The position numbers and the translations under genes are program-made. From positions 1 to 56,751 of the forward strand of contig CAZIRF010000016.1 of NCBI GenBank assembly GCA_964541755.1: 56,751 bases of DNA, read 5' to 3'. This document shows, piece after piece, positions 1 to 6,845 of the stretch (the stretch's first letter is position 1; the number at the start of each line of letters is the position of its first letter). Source of the DNA: CAZIRF01 sp964541755 (lineage in GTDB: Bacteria > Spirochaetota > Spirochaetia > Treponematales > Breznakiellaceae). Under the pieces are notes generated by a model. That model was not told where the DNA came from and searched no databases. It saw only the letters and a list, made by a program, of their open reading frames with translations.

Positions 1-355
1 CCTCGTTGAAATTGTCGACGCCGTAGCGCTCGATATCGGTCTTGGAATTGAGGCCCAGCTCCTTCTCGATAAGGTTCTCGATGGGAAGACCATGGCAGTC
101 CCAGCCAAAGCGGCGGTCGACCTTGAAGCCCTTCATGGTCTTGTAGCGGGGAATGATGTCCTTGATGGTGCCGGGAACGAAGTGGCCAAAGTGCGGAAGG
201 CCCGTGGCAAAGGGGGGGCCGTCGTAGAAGACGAATTCATCCTTGCCATCGCGCTGCGAAATCGACTTCTTGAAGGTATCGTTTTTCTGCCAGAACGCCA
301 GTATGCGCTCTTCAAGTTCGGGGAAATCGGCTTTTGCATTCACGCTTTCGTACAC
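1..355 (-). CDS. ileS: Isoleucyl-tRNA synthetase, N-terminal part (runs off the window)
   Basis: Class I aminoacyl-tRNA synthetase that charges tRNA-Ile in the cytoplasm. Only the first ~118 codons are present; the gene continues beyond position 1. Reading the minus strand from a GTG at 355 gives the typical IleS opening (ADFPELEERILAFW), the DGPPFATGLPHFGH segment with the class I HxGH signature at residues 55-58 (HFGH; HYGH is usual), and GWDCHGLPIE. The GTG start is supported by GGAGGA a few bases upstream. The family normally has about 1,000-1,100 residues, so most of the protein is missing only because of the window edge. A possible promoter on the minus strand (TTGCAC, 18 bp, CATACT) lies around 420-450, giving a leader of roughly 60 nt. 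No T-box-like structure was recognised. Confidence 0.95.
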   Translation of the reverse strand, partial: MYESVNAKADFPELEERILAFWQKNDTFKKSISQRDGKDEFVFYDGPPFATGLPHFGHFVPGTIKDIIPRYKTMKGFKVDRRFGWDCHGLPIENLIEKELGLNSKTDIERYGVDNFNE

Positions 356-469
356 GCTCTTCCTCCATCAGGCCGGCCACCATGGCATCAATACAGACCT
401 GTTTGCATTTGCGCGTGAGTATGCCATATTGGGCCATACTTGTGCAAACCGTCTGTAAGCGAGTGAACA

Positions 470-1192
470 ATGAAGAAGAGTATCAAGACTGATAGTTCCA
501 CCCGAGCCCCCAAAGCAGCTGGCGGGAAGGCAAAGGTCAGCCCCCCCCCGATTGAAAGCGACGACGCCCGCCGCGAGCGCGCCCTTTCCATTCTCGACAC
601 CCTCGCCCCCCGCTATCCGGTCTTGAAGCCCCTCCTGGTCCACTCGAACCCCTGGGAGCTCCTCGTGGGGACGGTCCTCTCTGCCCAGTGCACGGACAAG
701 CGGGTTAACGAGATCACCCCCGGCCTCTTCGCGCGTTGGCCGGGCCCCGCCCAGCTCGCCGAAGCAACGCAGGAGGAGCTCGAACAGGTCATCTATTCGG
801 CCGGCTTCTACCGGGCCAAGGCCCGTAACCTTATCGGCGCAGCCCGAAAGATACTCGCGGGGCACGGTGGCGAGGTTCCCCGTACCATGGAAGAACTGTC
901 TGCCCTGCCCGGCCTGGGCCGAAAGAGCGCGGGAGTCCTCCTTTCCGCCTGCTTCGACACCCCTGCCATTATTGTGGACACCCACTTTGGCCGCGTCACC
1001 CGGCGTTTGGGCTTTACCGCAGAGAGCGACCCCGTCCACCTTGAAAAAGATCTCGCCCGCTGGCTCCCGCGCGAAGAGTGGAACCGCTTTTCGATGGTCA
1101 TCAACTTCCACGGCAGGGATATCTGCCACTCCCGCACCCCGAACTGCCCCGCCTGCCCGGTCCGCGGCCAGTGTCCCAGCGCTATTGGGTAA
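470..1192 (+). CDS. nth: Endonuclease III (DNA glycosylase/AP lyase)
   Basis: Bifunctional base-excision repair enzyme that removes oxidised pyrimidines and cleaves the abasic site. The HhH-GPD fold is clear: helix-hairpin-helix LPGLGRKSAG at residues 146-155 with the catalytic Lys152, and the catalytic Asp170 in VDTHFGRV. The [4Fe-4S] ligands have the family spacing C-x6-C-x2-C-x5-C at 219, 226, 229 and 235. At 240 residues it is about 28 longer than E. coli Nth; the surplus is an N-terminal tail (residues 1-30) of low complexity. That tail contains one copy of a dispersed DNA element at 487-508, read as TDSSTRA. It is divergent from ileS. The only upstream purine stretch is a weak GCGAG, so the start could be slightly different. 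Confidence 0.95.
   Translation: MKKSIKTDSSTRAPKAAGGKAKVSPPPIESDDARRERALSILDTLAPRYPVLKPLLVHSNPWELLVGTVLSAQCTDKRVNEITPGLFARWPGPAQLAEATQEELEQVIYSAGFYRAKARNLIGAARKILAGHGGEVPRTMEELSALPGLGRKSAGVLLSACFDTPAIIVDTHFGRVTRRLGFTAESDPVHLEKDLARWLPREEWNRFSMVINFHGRDICHSRTPNCPACPVRGQCPSAIG
487..508 (+). repeat. Dispersed element copy A (inside nth)
   Basis: Matches GACTGATAGTTCCACCCG exactly and is followed by AGCC. It lies 17 nt inside nth, in the frame that reads TDSSTRA, in a tail that other endonuclease III proteins lack. Confidence 0.75.
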
Positions 1193-1292
1193 TGATAGCG
1201 CGCCCGTCTGCCCCGCTCCCGGGGAAGCGGGTTCGCAGTGGACTATCAGCCTTGAATCGTGCCTTTTTATCTATATAAAATGCTCGTTTTGA

Positions 1293-1321
1293 TTGACGCG
1301 TACGGCGCAAGGCAGTATGAT
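1293..1321 (+). promoter_or_regulatory. Sigma70-type promoter of rex, apparently leaderless
   Basis: TTGACG (1293-1298), 17-bp spacer, TATGAT (1316-1321). The ATG of rex follows 9 nt after the -10, so the transcript would begin at or within about 3 nt of the start codon. There is no Shine-Dalgarno sequence at a useful distance. Confidence 0.65.
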
Positions 1322-1330
1322 GCTGTGACC

Positions 1331-1978
1331 ATGCCCAAACTCAAGATCGCGGCGACCCCTTCGATACGCCGCCTCCCCTCCTACCTGCACATCATTCACC
1401 AGGCCCAGCACGACGGGCTCGAATACATTTCCGGGACCGTTATCGCGCAGGAGCTCAACCTCGAGCCCATTCAGGTGCGCAAGGACCTCTCGATTACCGG
1501 AATTGTCGGCAAGCCCAAGAAGGGCTACCCCGTCGCCGAGCTCATCGCCGCCATAGAGCGCTTCCTGGCCTGGGACAGCGTGCACGATGCCGTCCTCGTG
1601 GGCGTCGGCAACTTGGGTTCGGCCCTCATGGGCTACCAGGAGTTCCAGCTCCACGGCCTCAACATCATCGCGGCCTTCGACAAGGACCCGCGCAAGATAG
1701 GCTCGAACGTCCACGGCGTGCCCATCCTGTCCACCGACTCTATGGAAATGCAGATACGCAATCTGGGGGTCAAGATCGCGATCCTTACCGTGCCTTCGGC
1801 CCACGCCCAGGACAGTGCCGATGCCCTTGTGCGCGCCGGCATCAAGGGTATCTGGAACTTTACCAAATCCAAGCTGCGGGTGCCGGACAGCGTCGTCGTC
1901 CAGAAGGAAGACCTTTCCTCCGGTTACGCAATGCTCTGCGTGATGATCGAGGCCCAACGCCATGCATACCAAGGCTGA
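1331..1978 (+). CDS. rex: Redox-sensing transcriptional repressor Rex
   Basis: NADH/NAD+-sensing repressor of fermentation and anaerobic respiration genes; a cytoplasmic homodimer. The 215-residue protein has the Rex winged-helix N-terminus (IRRLPSYLHIIHQ, then ISGTVIAQELNLEPIQVRKDLS) and the NAD-binding Rossmann motif VGVGNLGSALMGY near residues 90-102. Length matches the family (about 210). An in-frame upstream start at 1259 would add 24 residues unlike Rex. ATG 1331 was chosen because it gives the normal N-terminus and sits directly under a good promoter. The stop codon TGA (1976-1978) lies inside dispersed element copy B and is followed at once by TAG. The gene overlaps the downstream methyltransferase by 17 nt. 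Rex operators were not identified in this window. Confidence 0.95.
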   Translation: MPKLKIAATPSIRRLPSYLHIIHQAQHDGLEYISGTVIAQELNLEPIQVRKDLSITGIVGKPKKGYPVAELIAAIERFLAWDSVHDAVLVGVGNLGSALMGYQEFQLHGLNIIAAFDKDPRKIGSNVHGVPILSTDSMEMQIRNLGVKIAILTVPSAHAQDSADALVRAGIKGIWNFTKSKLRVPDSVVVQKEDLSSGYAMLCVMIEAQRHAYQG

Positions 1979-3131
1979 TAGTTCCACCCGCGCCGCCACC
2001 ACAGATAGCGATGTGGCAGATACAGCTGCTTTGACCACATCCGAAGTCGGACCCGTGCCGCAGAAGATGGCCGACCAGGCTGCCATGTTCGCCAACCGCC
2101 TCGTCAAGCGCGACAAGCACCTGCGCAAGTGGGCCCGCCGCGTCGACGTCGACGCATACCGGGTCTACGACCGCGATATCCCCGAAATCCCCCTCATTGT
2201 CGAGCGTTATGGCACGTACCTCGCCGGGTCCCTCTTCGAGCGTCCCTATGAAAAGGACGAGGCAGAGGAAGACGCTTGGCTCGATGCCATGATCGATGCG
2301 GCCTCCGGTGCCCTGGATGTCCCCCGCGAGAATATATTCATCAAGAGACGCCGCCGCCAGCGGGGCCTTGCGCAGTACGAGAAGATGGACCAAGCGGGCG
2401 TGACGACCACCGTACGCGAACACGGGACCCTTTTTACCGTAAATTTGAGCGACTGGCTCGACACCGGGCTCTTTCTCGACCACCGCGAAACCCGCGCCCG
2501 TGTACGGGCCGAAGCCGCCGGAAAGCGGATACTCAACCTCTTCTCGTATACCGGCTCTTTTAGTGTGCAGGCCGCCCTTGGGGGCGCCCGCGAAGTGGAT
2601 TCGCTGGACCTCTCGAACACCTGGCTCGATATCGCCCGCGAGAACTTCCGCTTGAATGGCCTCGAGACCATACGCCTCGATGCCCGCGAATACGCGGAAG
2701 AGCGCGGCCCTGCGGCCCGCAGCAAAAACGGCAGCGCCGCCGGCTTTGAAAATCCTGCAACAGCCCCCCTCAACCGCCTGATACGCGGGGACGCCCTGCG
2801 CTTCATGGCCCACGCCCGCGAAGACGGCCTTCTGTGGGACACTATTATCCTGGACCCGCCCTCCTTCTCGAACTCAAGCGGCATGGATGGCACCCTCGAC
2901 GTGCGCCGCGACGCAGTGCCCCTTCTGGAAGCCGCCCTCGCCCTCCTCGAACCGGGAGGCCCCGGCACTGCCCCCGGCGTCCTCTGGTTCTCCACCAACG
3001 TCAAACGCTTTACATTCCCCCTCGAAGCCTTCCCAGGCTACCGCATCGAAGACCTGTCCCGCGCAACCCTCGACCCCGACGTGGAGGCCAAAACCCCGCG
3101 CAGGGTATGGCGGATATGTCGACGCGATTGA
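1962..3131 (+). CDS. RlmK-like 23S rRNA (guanine-N7)-methyltransferase
   Basis: Class I SAM-dependent RNA methyltransferase resembling the C-terminal (RlmK) half of RlmKL, which methylates G2069 of 23S rRNA. Visible features: the family opening FANRLVKRDKHLRKWAR (43-59), YRVYDRDIPE, LDHRETR (172-178), SAM motif I NLFSYTGSFS (192-201) and catalytic-site DPPSF (298-302). Residues ~246-270 are an unusual Ala/Asn-rich insertion. The first ~35 residues are a low-complexity tail that begins with dispersed element copy B (KADSSTRA). The start overlaps the end of rex, indicating translational coupling. The exact rRNA target is inferred from family resemblance only; a THUMP domain, present in RlmL, is absent. 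Confidence 0.85.
   Translation: MHTKADSSTRAATTDSDVADTAALTTSEVGPVPQKMADQAAMFANRLVKRDKHLRKWARRVDVDAYRVYDRDIPEIPLIVERYGTYLAGSLFERPYEKDEAEEDAWLDAMIDAASGALDVPRENIFIKRRRRQRGLAQYEKMDQAGVTTTVREHGTLFTVNLSDWLDTGLFLDHRETRARVRAEAAGKRILNLFSYTGSFSVQAALGGAREVDSLDLSNTWLDIARENFRLNGLETIRLDAREYAEERGPAARSKNGSAAGFENPATAPLNRLIRGDALRFMAHAREDGLLWDTIILDPPSFSNSSGMDGTLDVRRDAVPLLEAALALLEPGGPGTAPGVLWFSTNVKRFTFPLEAFPGYRIEDLSRATLDPDVEAKTPRRVWRICRRD
1973..1994 (+). repeat. Dispersed element copy B (rex/methyltransferase junction)
   Basis: GGCTGATAGTTCCACCCG followed by CGCC. It supplies the rex stop codon (TGA TAG in tandem) and, in the other frame, residues ADSSTRA of the methyltransferase. Confidence 0.75.
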
Positions 3132-3171
3132 CGACAAAGCAAAAAGCCTTTATCCGGACTGTGGCTTGGTA

Positions 3172-3194
3172 GCCCCCACATCTCTCGCGGGGGC
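3172..3194. terminator. Weak hairpin between convergent genes
   Basis: GCCCCC (3172-3177) pairs with GGGGGC (3189-3194) across an 11-nt loop, between the stops at 3131 (+) and 3197 (-). There is no T-run, so it is only a possible terminator or 3'-end protector. Confidence 0.3.
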
Positions 3195-3196
3195 CC

Positions 3197-5314
3197 TTAC
3201 AGCATGAATTTCTTTCTGTACTGAAGCGGAGAACACGCTGTTGCGCGCCTGAACTGTCGTGAAAAAAATTTTTCATCGGTATAGCCACAGTCGAGGGCGA
3301 TTGAGTATATGCTCATGGCACTGGTGCATAAAAGATATTTTGCCCGGGCGATTCTGCCATTGATGCAGTCTTGAACATAGCTTAGCCCGAAGCACTCTTT
3401 GTAGAGTGTCCGAAAGCGCCCCTCACCAAGATTCAACGTCCGGGACGCCTCGCCGATGGCCGGGGCCGATTTGGGCGAGGAAATTATCAGGTGATGTATT
3501 TCCGACAAAGCCTTGTAGTGCGGCCTTTTGATCTTTCTTTCATACTCTTGAACGGCAGTATTGATGCTTTTCCTGAACAGGCTACCCAACAAGTGGGCGT
3601 TTTCTGAAGCGACCGTAGTATAGGAAATAACGACGGAATTCCCGAATGATTTCTTGCCGACCGATTGAGAAACAAACACCCTCGGCAAATCCTTGAATAT
3701 ATCAGAGCTGTTTTCATAGAGAATTGCCAGAGCATCCTCGCCTATTCTTCCACACACTTCGTTTCTTCGGCAACATTTTTTGATTGCCGCTGCAATCAAT
3801 GAGATGACCTCATTTTTCCGGTTTTCATCGAGGGAAAATATTCTTTCTGCAAAATAGACCGATACAAGCACTATGCGGCTGCGTTCATTGCACCGCATGG
3901 CTATCTCCATGAAATCCTTTTCCCGATAAAATCCGGTCAATGCATCATAGAGAGCGGAAACACTCTGACACTGCCTCAAATTTTGAATATCGCTCTTCAT
4001 GCGCAAGGATTCGAGGGCATTCACGGCTGTTTTGCTCCAATCACGAAAGCTGAAATCGTTTGTTCGAGGACTGTCAAAACCAAGGACAGAGTAACCGAAG
4101 CAGCGTCTTTCAAAGACCATCGGATTGAAGCAGTACACCACGGGATGCTTCTTGTTTCCACGGTACAGCGGCGGCAAATCCCTTTTGTTGAATTCCAAGG
4201 GCATGTCACTGTGTACATCGCAACAGAGATAGCGGTCGGAAGATTGTTCCTGTTTGTTCCAGTCTTTGGCAATACACAGATAGAGTCGCGACGCGCCATG
4301 GTGAAGGTACATAAAGTCTTTCAAGACCCCGATGTATTCTGCCAATGAACGGCAGGAGGTCAAAGCGCTGCCAAACCGGGCAACGGTACTCATTACAGTG
4401 TGATACTGATTGATTCGCGCCGTCCGAATCTCTTCGCTCAATTCCTGCTGATCCGCGCCGCAGGTACAGGAATTTCCCAAGACAAGCTGCGTGGTTCTAT
4501 CGCCTGCTGTCGCTTCACCGAAAATACGGTTTACCGCCTCCACCCCGAGTTCGTATCTGCTGCGCCGGTATGTTGTAAGTATCGGGTAGTGAAAGATTCT
4601 GCCCTCGGTGCACTCATACCCGGTAACCGCAAGTTGATCGGGGATCTTGATTCCGTGTGAAATCAACTCGTCGCATACGCCGAATGCCATGTGATCATTG
4701 GTACAGACAAGGGCTTGAGGCAGGGGAATTTCTTTGCTGATGTACTTCCGGGCAAGCTCCTCGCCACTGTCGGTCCAAAAGTTGCCGTAATGAACCTTGT
4801 TTTCCCGGAACGGGATTCCGGCCTTCCCGAAGGCCGCTTTGCAGCCGGCAACGCGTTTTTCCGCATAGTAATCGCCCTTGAATCCGGTAAGGATATCAAT
4901 ATCAGTAAAGCCATGAACACGTATCAGGTGTTCGGTTATACACTCAAAATCCTCATCATCCTTGGAATGGACACAGACAAAGTCCTCTGCATTTCCGTTG
5001 ATAACGACTGCGGGAACCGCGGAAATTTTGATTCTTTCCAGAATACCAGACAGGACGTCCTTGTCGAAAAAGGCTTCCGCGGTAACTATGACGCCGCCAA
5101 ACAATGACGGGTTGAAAAAATCGTAAATAACATTCTCGAAATTGAGCACATCGTCCTTGACCCAATGGTTGAAGATATTTGAATAGACAAAGGTATCTAC
5201 ACCCATATCAAAACAGCGTTGTGTTATTCCTGCGAGAATGCTCTTTTGTTCACTGTCATCGGCGCGAGCCGAAATAACCGCAATTGGTTTCATCCTGTCC
5301 CCGTCCATATCCAT
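3197..5314 (-). CDS. Sugar-sensing regulator: LacI-type ligand-binding domain, degenerate GGDEF, AraC-type HTH
   Basis: A 705-residue cytoplasmic transcription regulator. Residues ~8-290 are a periplasmic-binding-protein-like sensor of the LacI/GalR type (AVISARADDSEQKSILAGI; CTNDHMAFGVCDELISHGIKIP). Residues ~440-600 begin like a GGDEF domain (ALYDALTGFYREKDF), but the active-site motif is GEDAL instead of GGDEF, so cyclase activity is very unlikely. The last ~100 residues are an AraC/XylS double HTH (IARAKYLLCTSAMSIYSIALDCGYTDEKFFSRQFRRATACSP). It is divergent from a GH43 pair, so control of that pair is inferred. Start choice is open: ATG 5314 has AAGG nearby; ATG 5293 has GGGGACAGG and begins MKPIAVIS. 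Base composition is less GC-rich than the flanks, as in the adjoining GH43 genes. Confidence 0.85.
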   Translation of the reverse strand: MDMDGDRMKPIAVISARADDSEQKSILAGITQRCFDMGVDTFVYSNIFNHWVKDDVLNFENVIYDFFNPSLFGGVIVTAEAFFDKDVLSGILERIKISAVPAVVINGNAEDFVCVHSKDDEDFECITEHLIRVHGFTDIDILTGFKGDYYAEKRVAGCKAAFGKAGIPFRENKVHYGNFWTDSGEELARKYISKEIPLPQALVCTNDHMAFGVCDELISHGIKIPDQLAVTGYECTEGRIFHYPILTTYRRSRYELGVEAVNRIFGEATAGDRTTQLVLGNSCTCGADQQELSEEIRTARINQYHTVMSTVARFGSALTSCRSLAEYIGVLKDFMYLHHGASRLYLCIAKDWNKQEQSSDRYLCCDVHSDMPLEFNKRDLPPLYRGNKKHPVVYCFNPMVFERRCFGYSVLGFDSPRTNDFSFRDWSKTAVNALESLRMKSDIQNLRQCQSVSALYDALTGFYREKDFMEIAMRCNERSRIVLVSVYFAERIFSLDENRKNEVISLIAAAIKKCCRRNEVCGRIGEDALAILYENSSDIFKDLPRVFVSQSVGKKSFGNSVVISYTTVASENAHLLGSLFRKSINTAVQEYERKIKRPHYKALSEIHHLIISSPKSAPAIGEASRTLNLGEGRFRTLYKECFGLSYVQDCINGRIARAKYLLCTSAMSIYSIALDCGYTDEKFFSRQFRRATACSPLQYRKKFML

Positions 5315-5334
5315 TATGCCTTATTTTACTTCGA

Positions 5335-5366
5335 TTAGTGCAAATAATAGTGTATTTAGTGAATAT
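5335..5366 (+). promoter_or_regulatory. Candidate AraC-type operator: 21-bp-spaced direct repeats
   Basis: TTAGTGCAAAT at 5335 and TTAGTGAATAT at 5356 repeat with a 21-bp period (two helical turns), the spacing typical of AraC-family half-sites. A third TAGTG lies at 5348. They sit between the divergent regulator and the GH43 operon. Binding is inferred, not shown. Confidence 0.4.
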
Positions 5367-5441
5367 CAGGTGGATTATTCGCATATTCCGGATGGACCAT
5401 GCGACAAGTCTGTTTCATATTCGAAGCAGGAGGTACTTCCA

Positions 5442-6845
5442 TTGACCGCGATAGAGCCGAGTACGAATTGCTTTAAAGCTATTGATACGGTGAATCCCGT
5501 TTCTCCCAACGTGTTCTGCGCAGACCCCACTGGCGTGGAATACGAAGCCAGGTTGTATATATACGGGACAAACGATCACCAGGAATATGAAGCTGTTGGC
5601 GATAAGGGCAAGAACAGCTATGAGAACATCAAGTCCCTCGTCACCTTCTCCACAATGGATATGATCAACTGGGAGTACCACGGTATAATCGATGTTGCAA
5701 ATATTTCGCCATGGATAGAGAACTCGTGGGCACCATCCATCGTCTCGCGTGTCGAAAGCGACGGCTTGACCCACTTCTACCTGTACTTCTCCAACGGAGG
5801 AAAAGGCGTCGGCGTAATTACAGCAACGAACCCTTTGGGGCCCTGGACTGATCCCCTGGGAAAGCCGCTTGTCTACCAGAATATGCCTGGTCTGAAAAAT
5901 TGCCCCGCCCCCTTTGATCCCGGGGTGGTCATTGATGACAAGGGGGTTGGATGGCTGGCATTTGGCGGCGGAACGCCCGCTCGCGGAAACGAAGTCTATA
6001 CAAAGATCCCGAAAATCGTGCAGCTGGGCAGCGACCTGCTTTCCCTTGCAAGCGAATTTACAGCGATCAATGCACCGTATTTCTTTGAAGCGAGCGAGTT
6101 GAACTATATCAACGGGACATATATCTATTCATGGTCCACAGACTGGCAGAGCAGGGAAACATGGGATGGAGATGAAGAGAAGGTACCGCCAATCTGCAGC
6201 ATGGGATATATGACCAGCAAGACCCCGCTTGATGGCGACAGTTGGGAATATAAGGGAGTCTTCTTCCTCAATGCAGGCGACAGCGGAATGGAGTGGTGCA
6301 ACAACCACACTCACTTTATGGAGTACGGGGGTATGAAATACATATTCCACCATACGATGCACATTCAAGAGCGCACGGTGACAAAGGGCGGATTCCGCTG
6401 TATCTGTGTGGATTACCTGCCCCATACCGGGGACAATCTCCCCCTTGCAAAAGCTACGAGAGTGGGTATTGATCAAACAAGACCGCTTGATCCATTTTCA
6501 AGACACCGCGGCACAGAGATGTTCACCTGCGCGGATATTGGCTTTACGTCTGACGAGAAGGGCACGGTATCGGCCCTGGCACGGGAAGCGGGAAGCTGGA
6601 TCATGGTAAAGGGCGTCGATTTTGCCGCAGGGGCCAGTGAAATTGTCCTGTTTGCACACGGCACAGGCAGCATCGAACTGCGCATCGACGATTTGAAAAG
6701 CAGCGCAATTGCATCATTCACTCAAGATTCACGTGTCGTACGCTTGAACAAAGAGATTCAAGGCATACACGACCTCTATTTCATATTCTCGTGTAAAGAC
6801 ATCCGCCTCGAATACTGGATGGCACGAAAAAAGGAGTTGTCATGA
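5442..6845 (+). CDS. Cytoplasmic glycoside hydrolase family 43 with C-terminal CBM6-like domain
   Basis: Five-bladed beta-propeller hydrolase, probably acting on arabinose- or xylose-containing oligosaccharides. I chose a TTG start at 5442 because AGGAGGT lies 7 nt upstream and the protein then begins where its paralogue's mature part begins. The in-frame ATG at 5316 has no ribosome-binding site. The 467-residue product has no signal peptide. GH43 catalytic candidates are Asp28 (FCADPT), Asp159 (PFDPG) and Glu216 (FFEASEL). Residues ~350-467 look like a carbohydrate-binding module. It overlaps the next GH43 gene by 4 nt (ATGA). Positions 5838-5923 are almost identical to the paralogue. Substrate specificity cannot be read from the sequence. 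Confidence 0.85.
   Translation: MTAIEPSTNCFKAIDTVNPVSPNVFCADPTGVEYEARLYIYGTNDHQEYEAVGDKGKNSYENIKSLVTFSTMDMINWEYHGIIDVANISPWIENSWAPSIVSRVESDGLTHFYLYFSNGGKGVGVITATNPLGPWTDPLGKPLVYQNMPGLKNCPAPFDPGVVIDDKGVGWLAFGGGTPARGNEVYTKIPKIVQLGSDLLSLASEFTAINAPYFFEASELNYINGTYIYSWSTDWQSRETWDGDEEKVPPICSMGYMTSKTPLDGDSWEYKGVFFLNAGDSGMEWCNNHTHFMEYGGMKYIFHHTMHIQERTVTKGGFRCICVDYLPHTGDNLPLAKATRVGIDQTRPLDPFSRHRGTEMFTCADIGFTSDEKGTVSALAREAGSWIMVKGVDFAAGASEIVLFAHGTGSIELRIDDLKSSAIASFTQDSRVVRLNKEIQGIHDLYFIFSCKDIRLEYWMARKKELS
5838..5923 (+). repeat. Conserved 86-bp tract shared by the two GH43 genes (copy 1)
   Basis: Differs from 7322-7407 at a single base while the flanking coding sequence is clearly diverged. This suggests recent gene conversion between the tandem paralogues. 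Confidence 0.8.

Noticed and set aside
1238..1252. ACTATCAGCC between nth and rex
   Set aside because: Shares only the CTGATAGT-CCAC part on the minus strand; too short to count as a copy, though it could be a decayed one.
1259..1330. Longer Rex start
   Set aside because: The 24 extra residues do not resemble Rex, and the strong promoter lies inside them.
2560..2760. Small antisense frames in the methyltransferase region
   Set aside because: Arg/Gly-rich shadows of the real frame without start signals.
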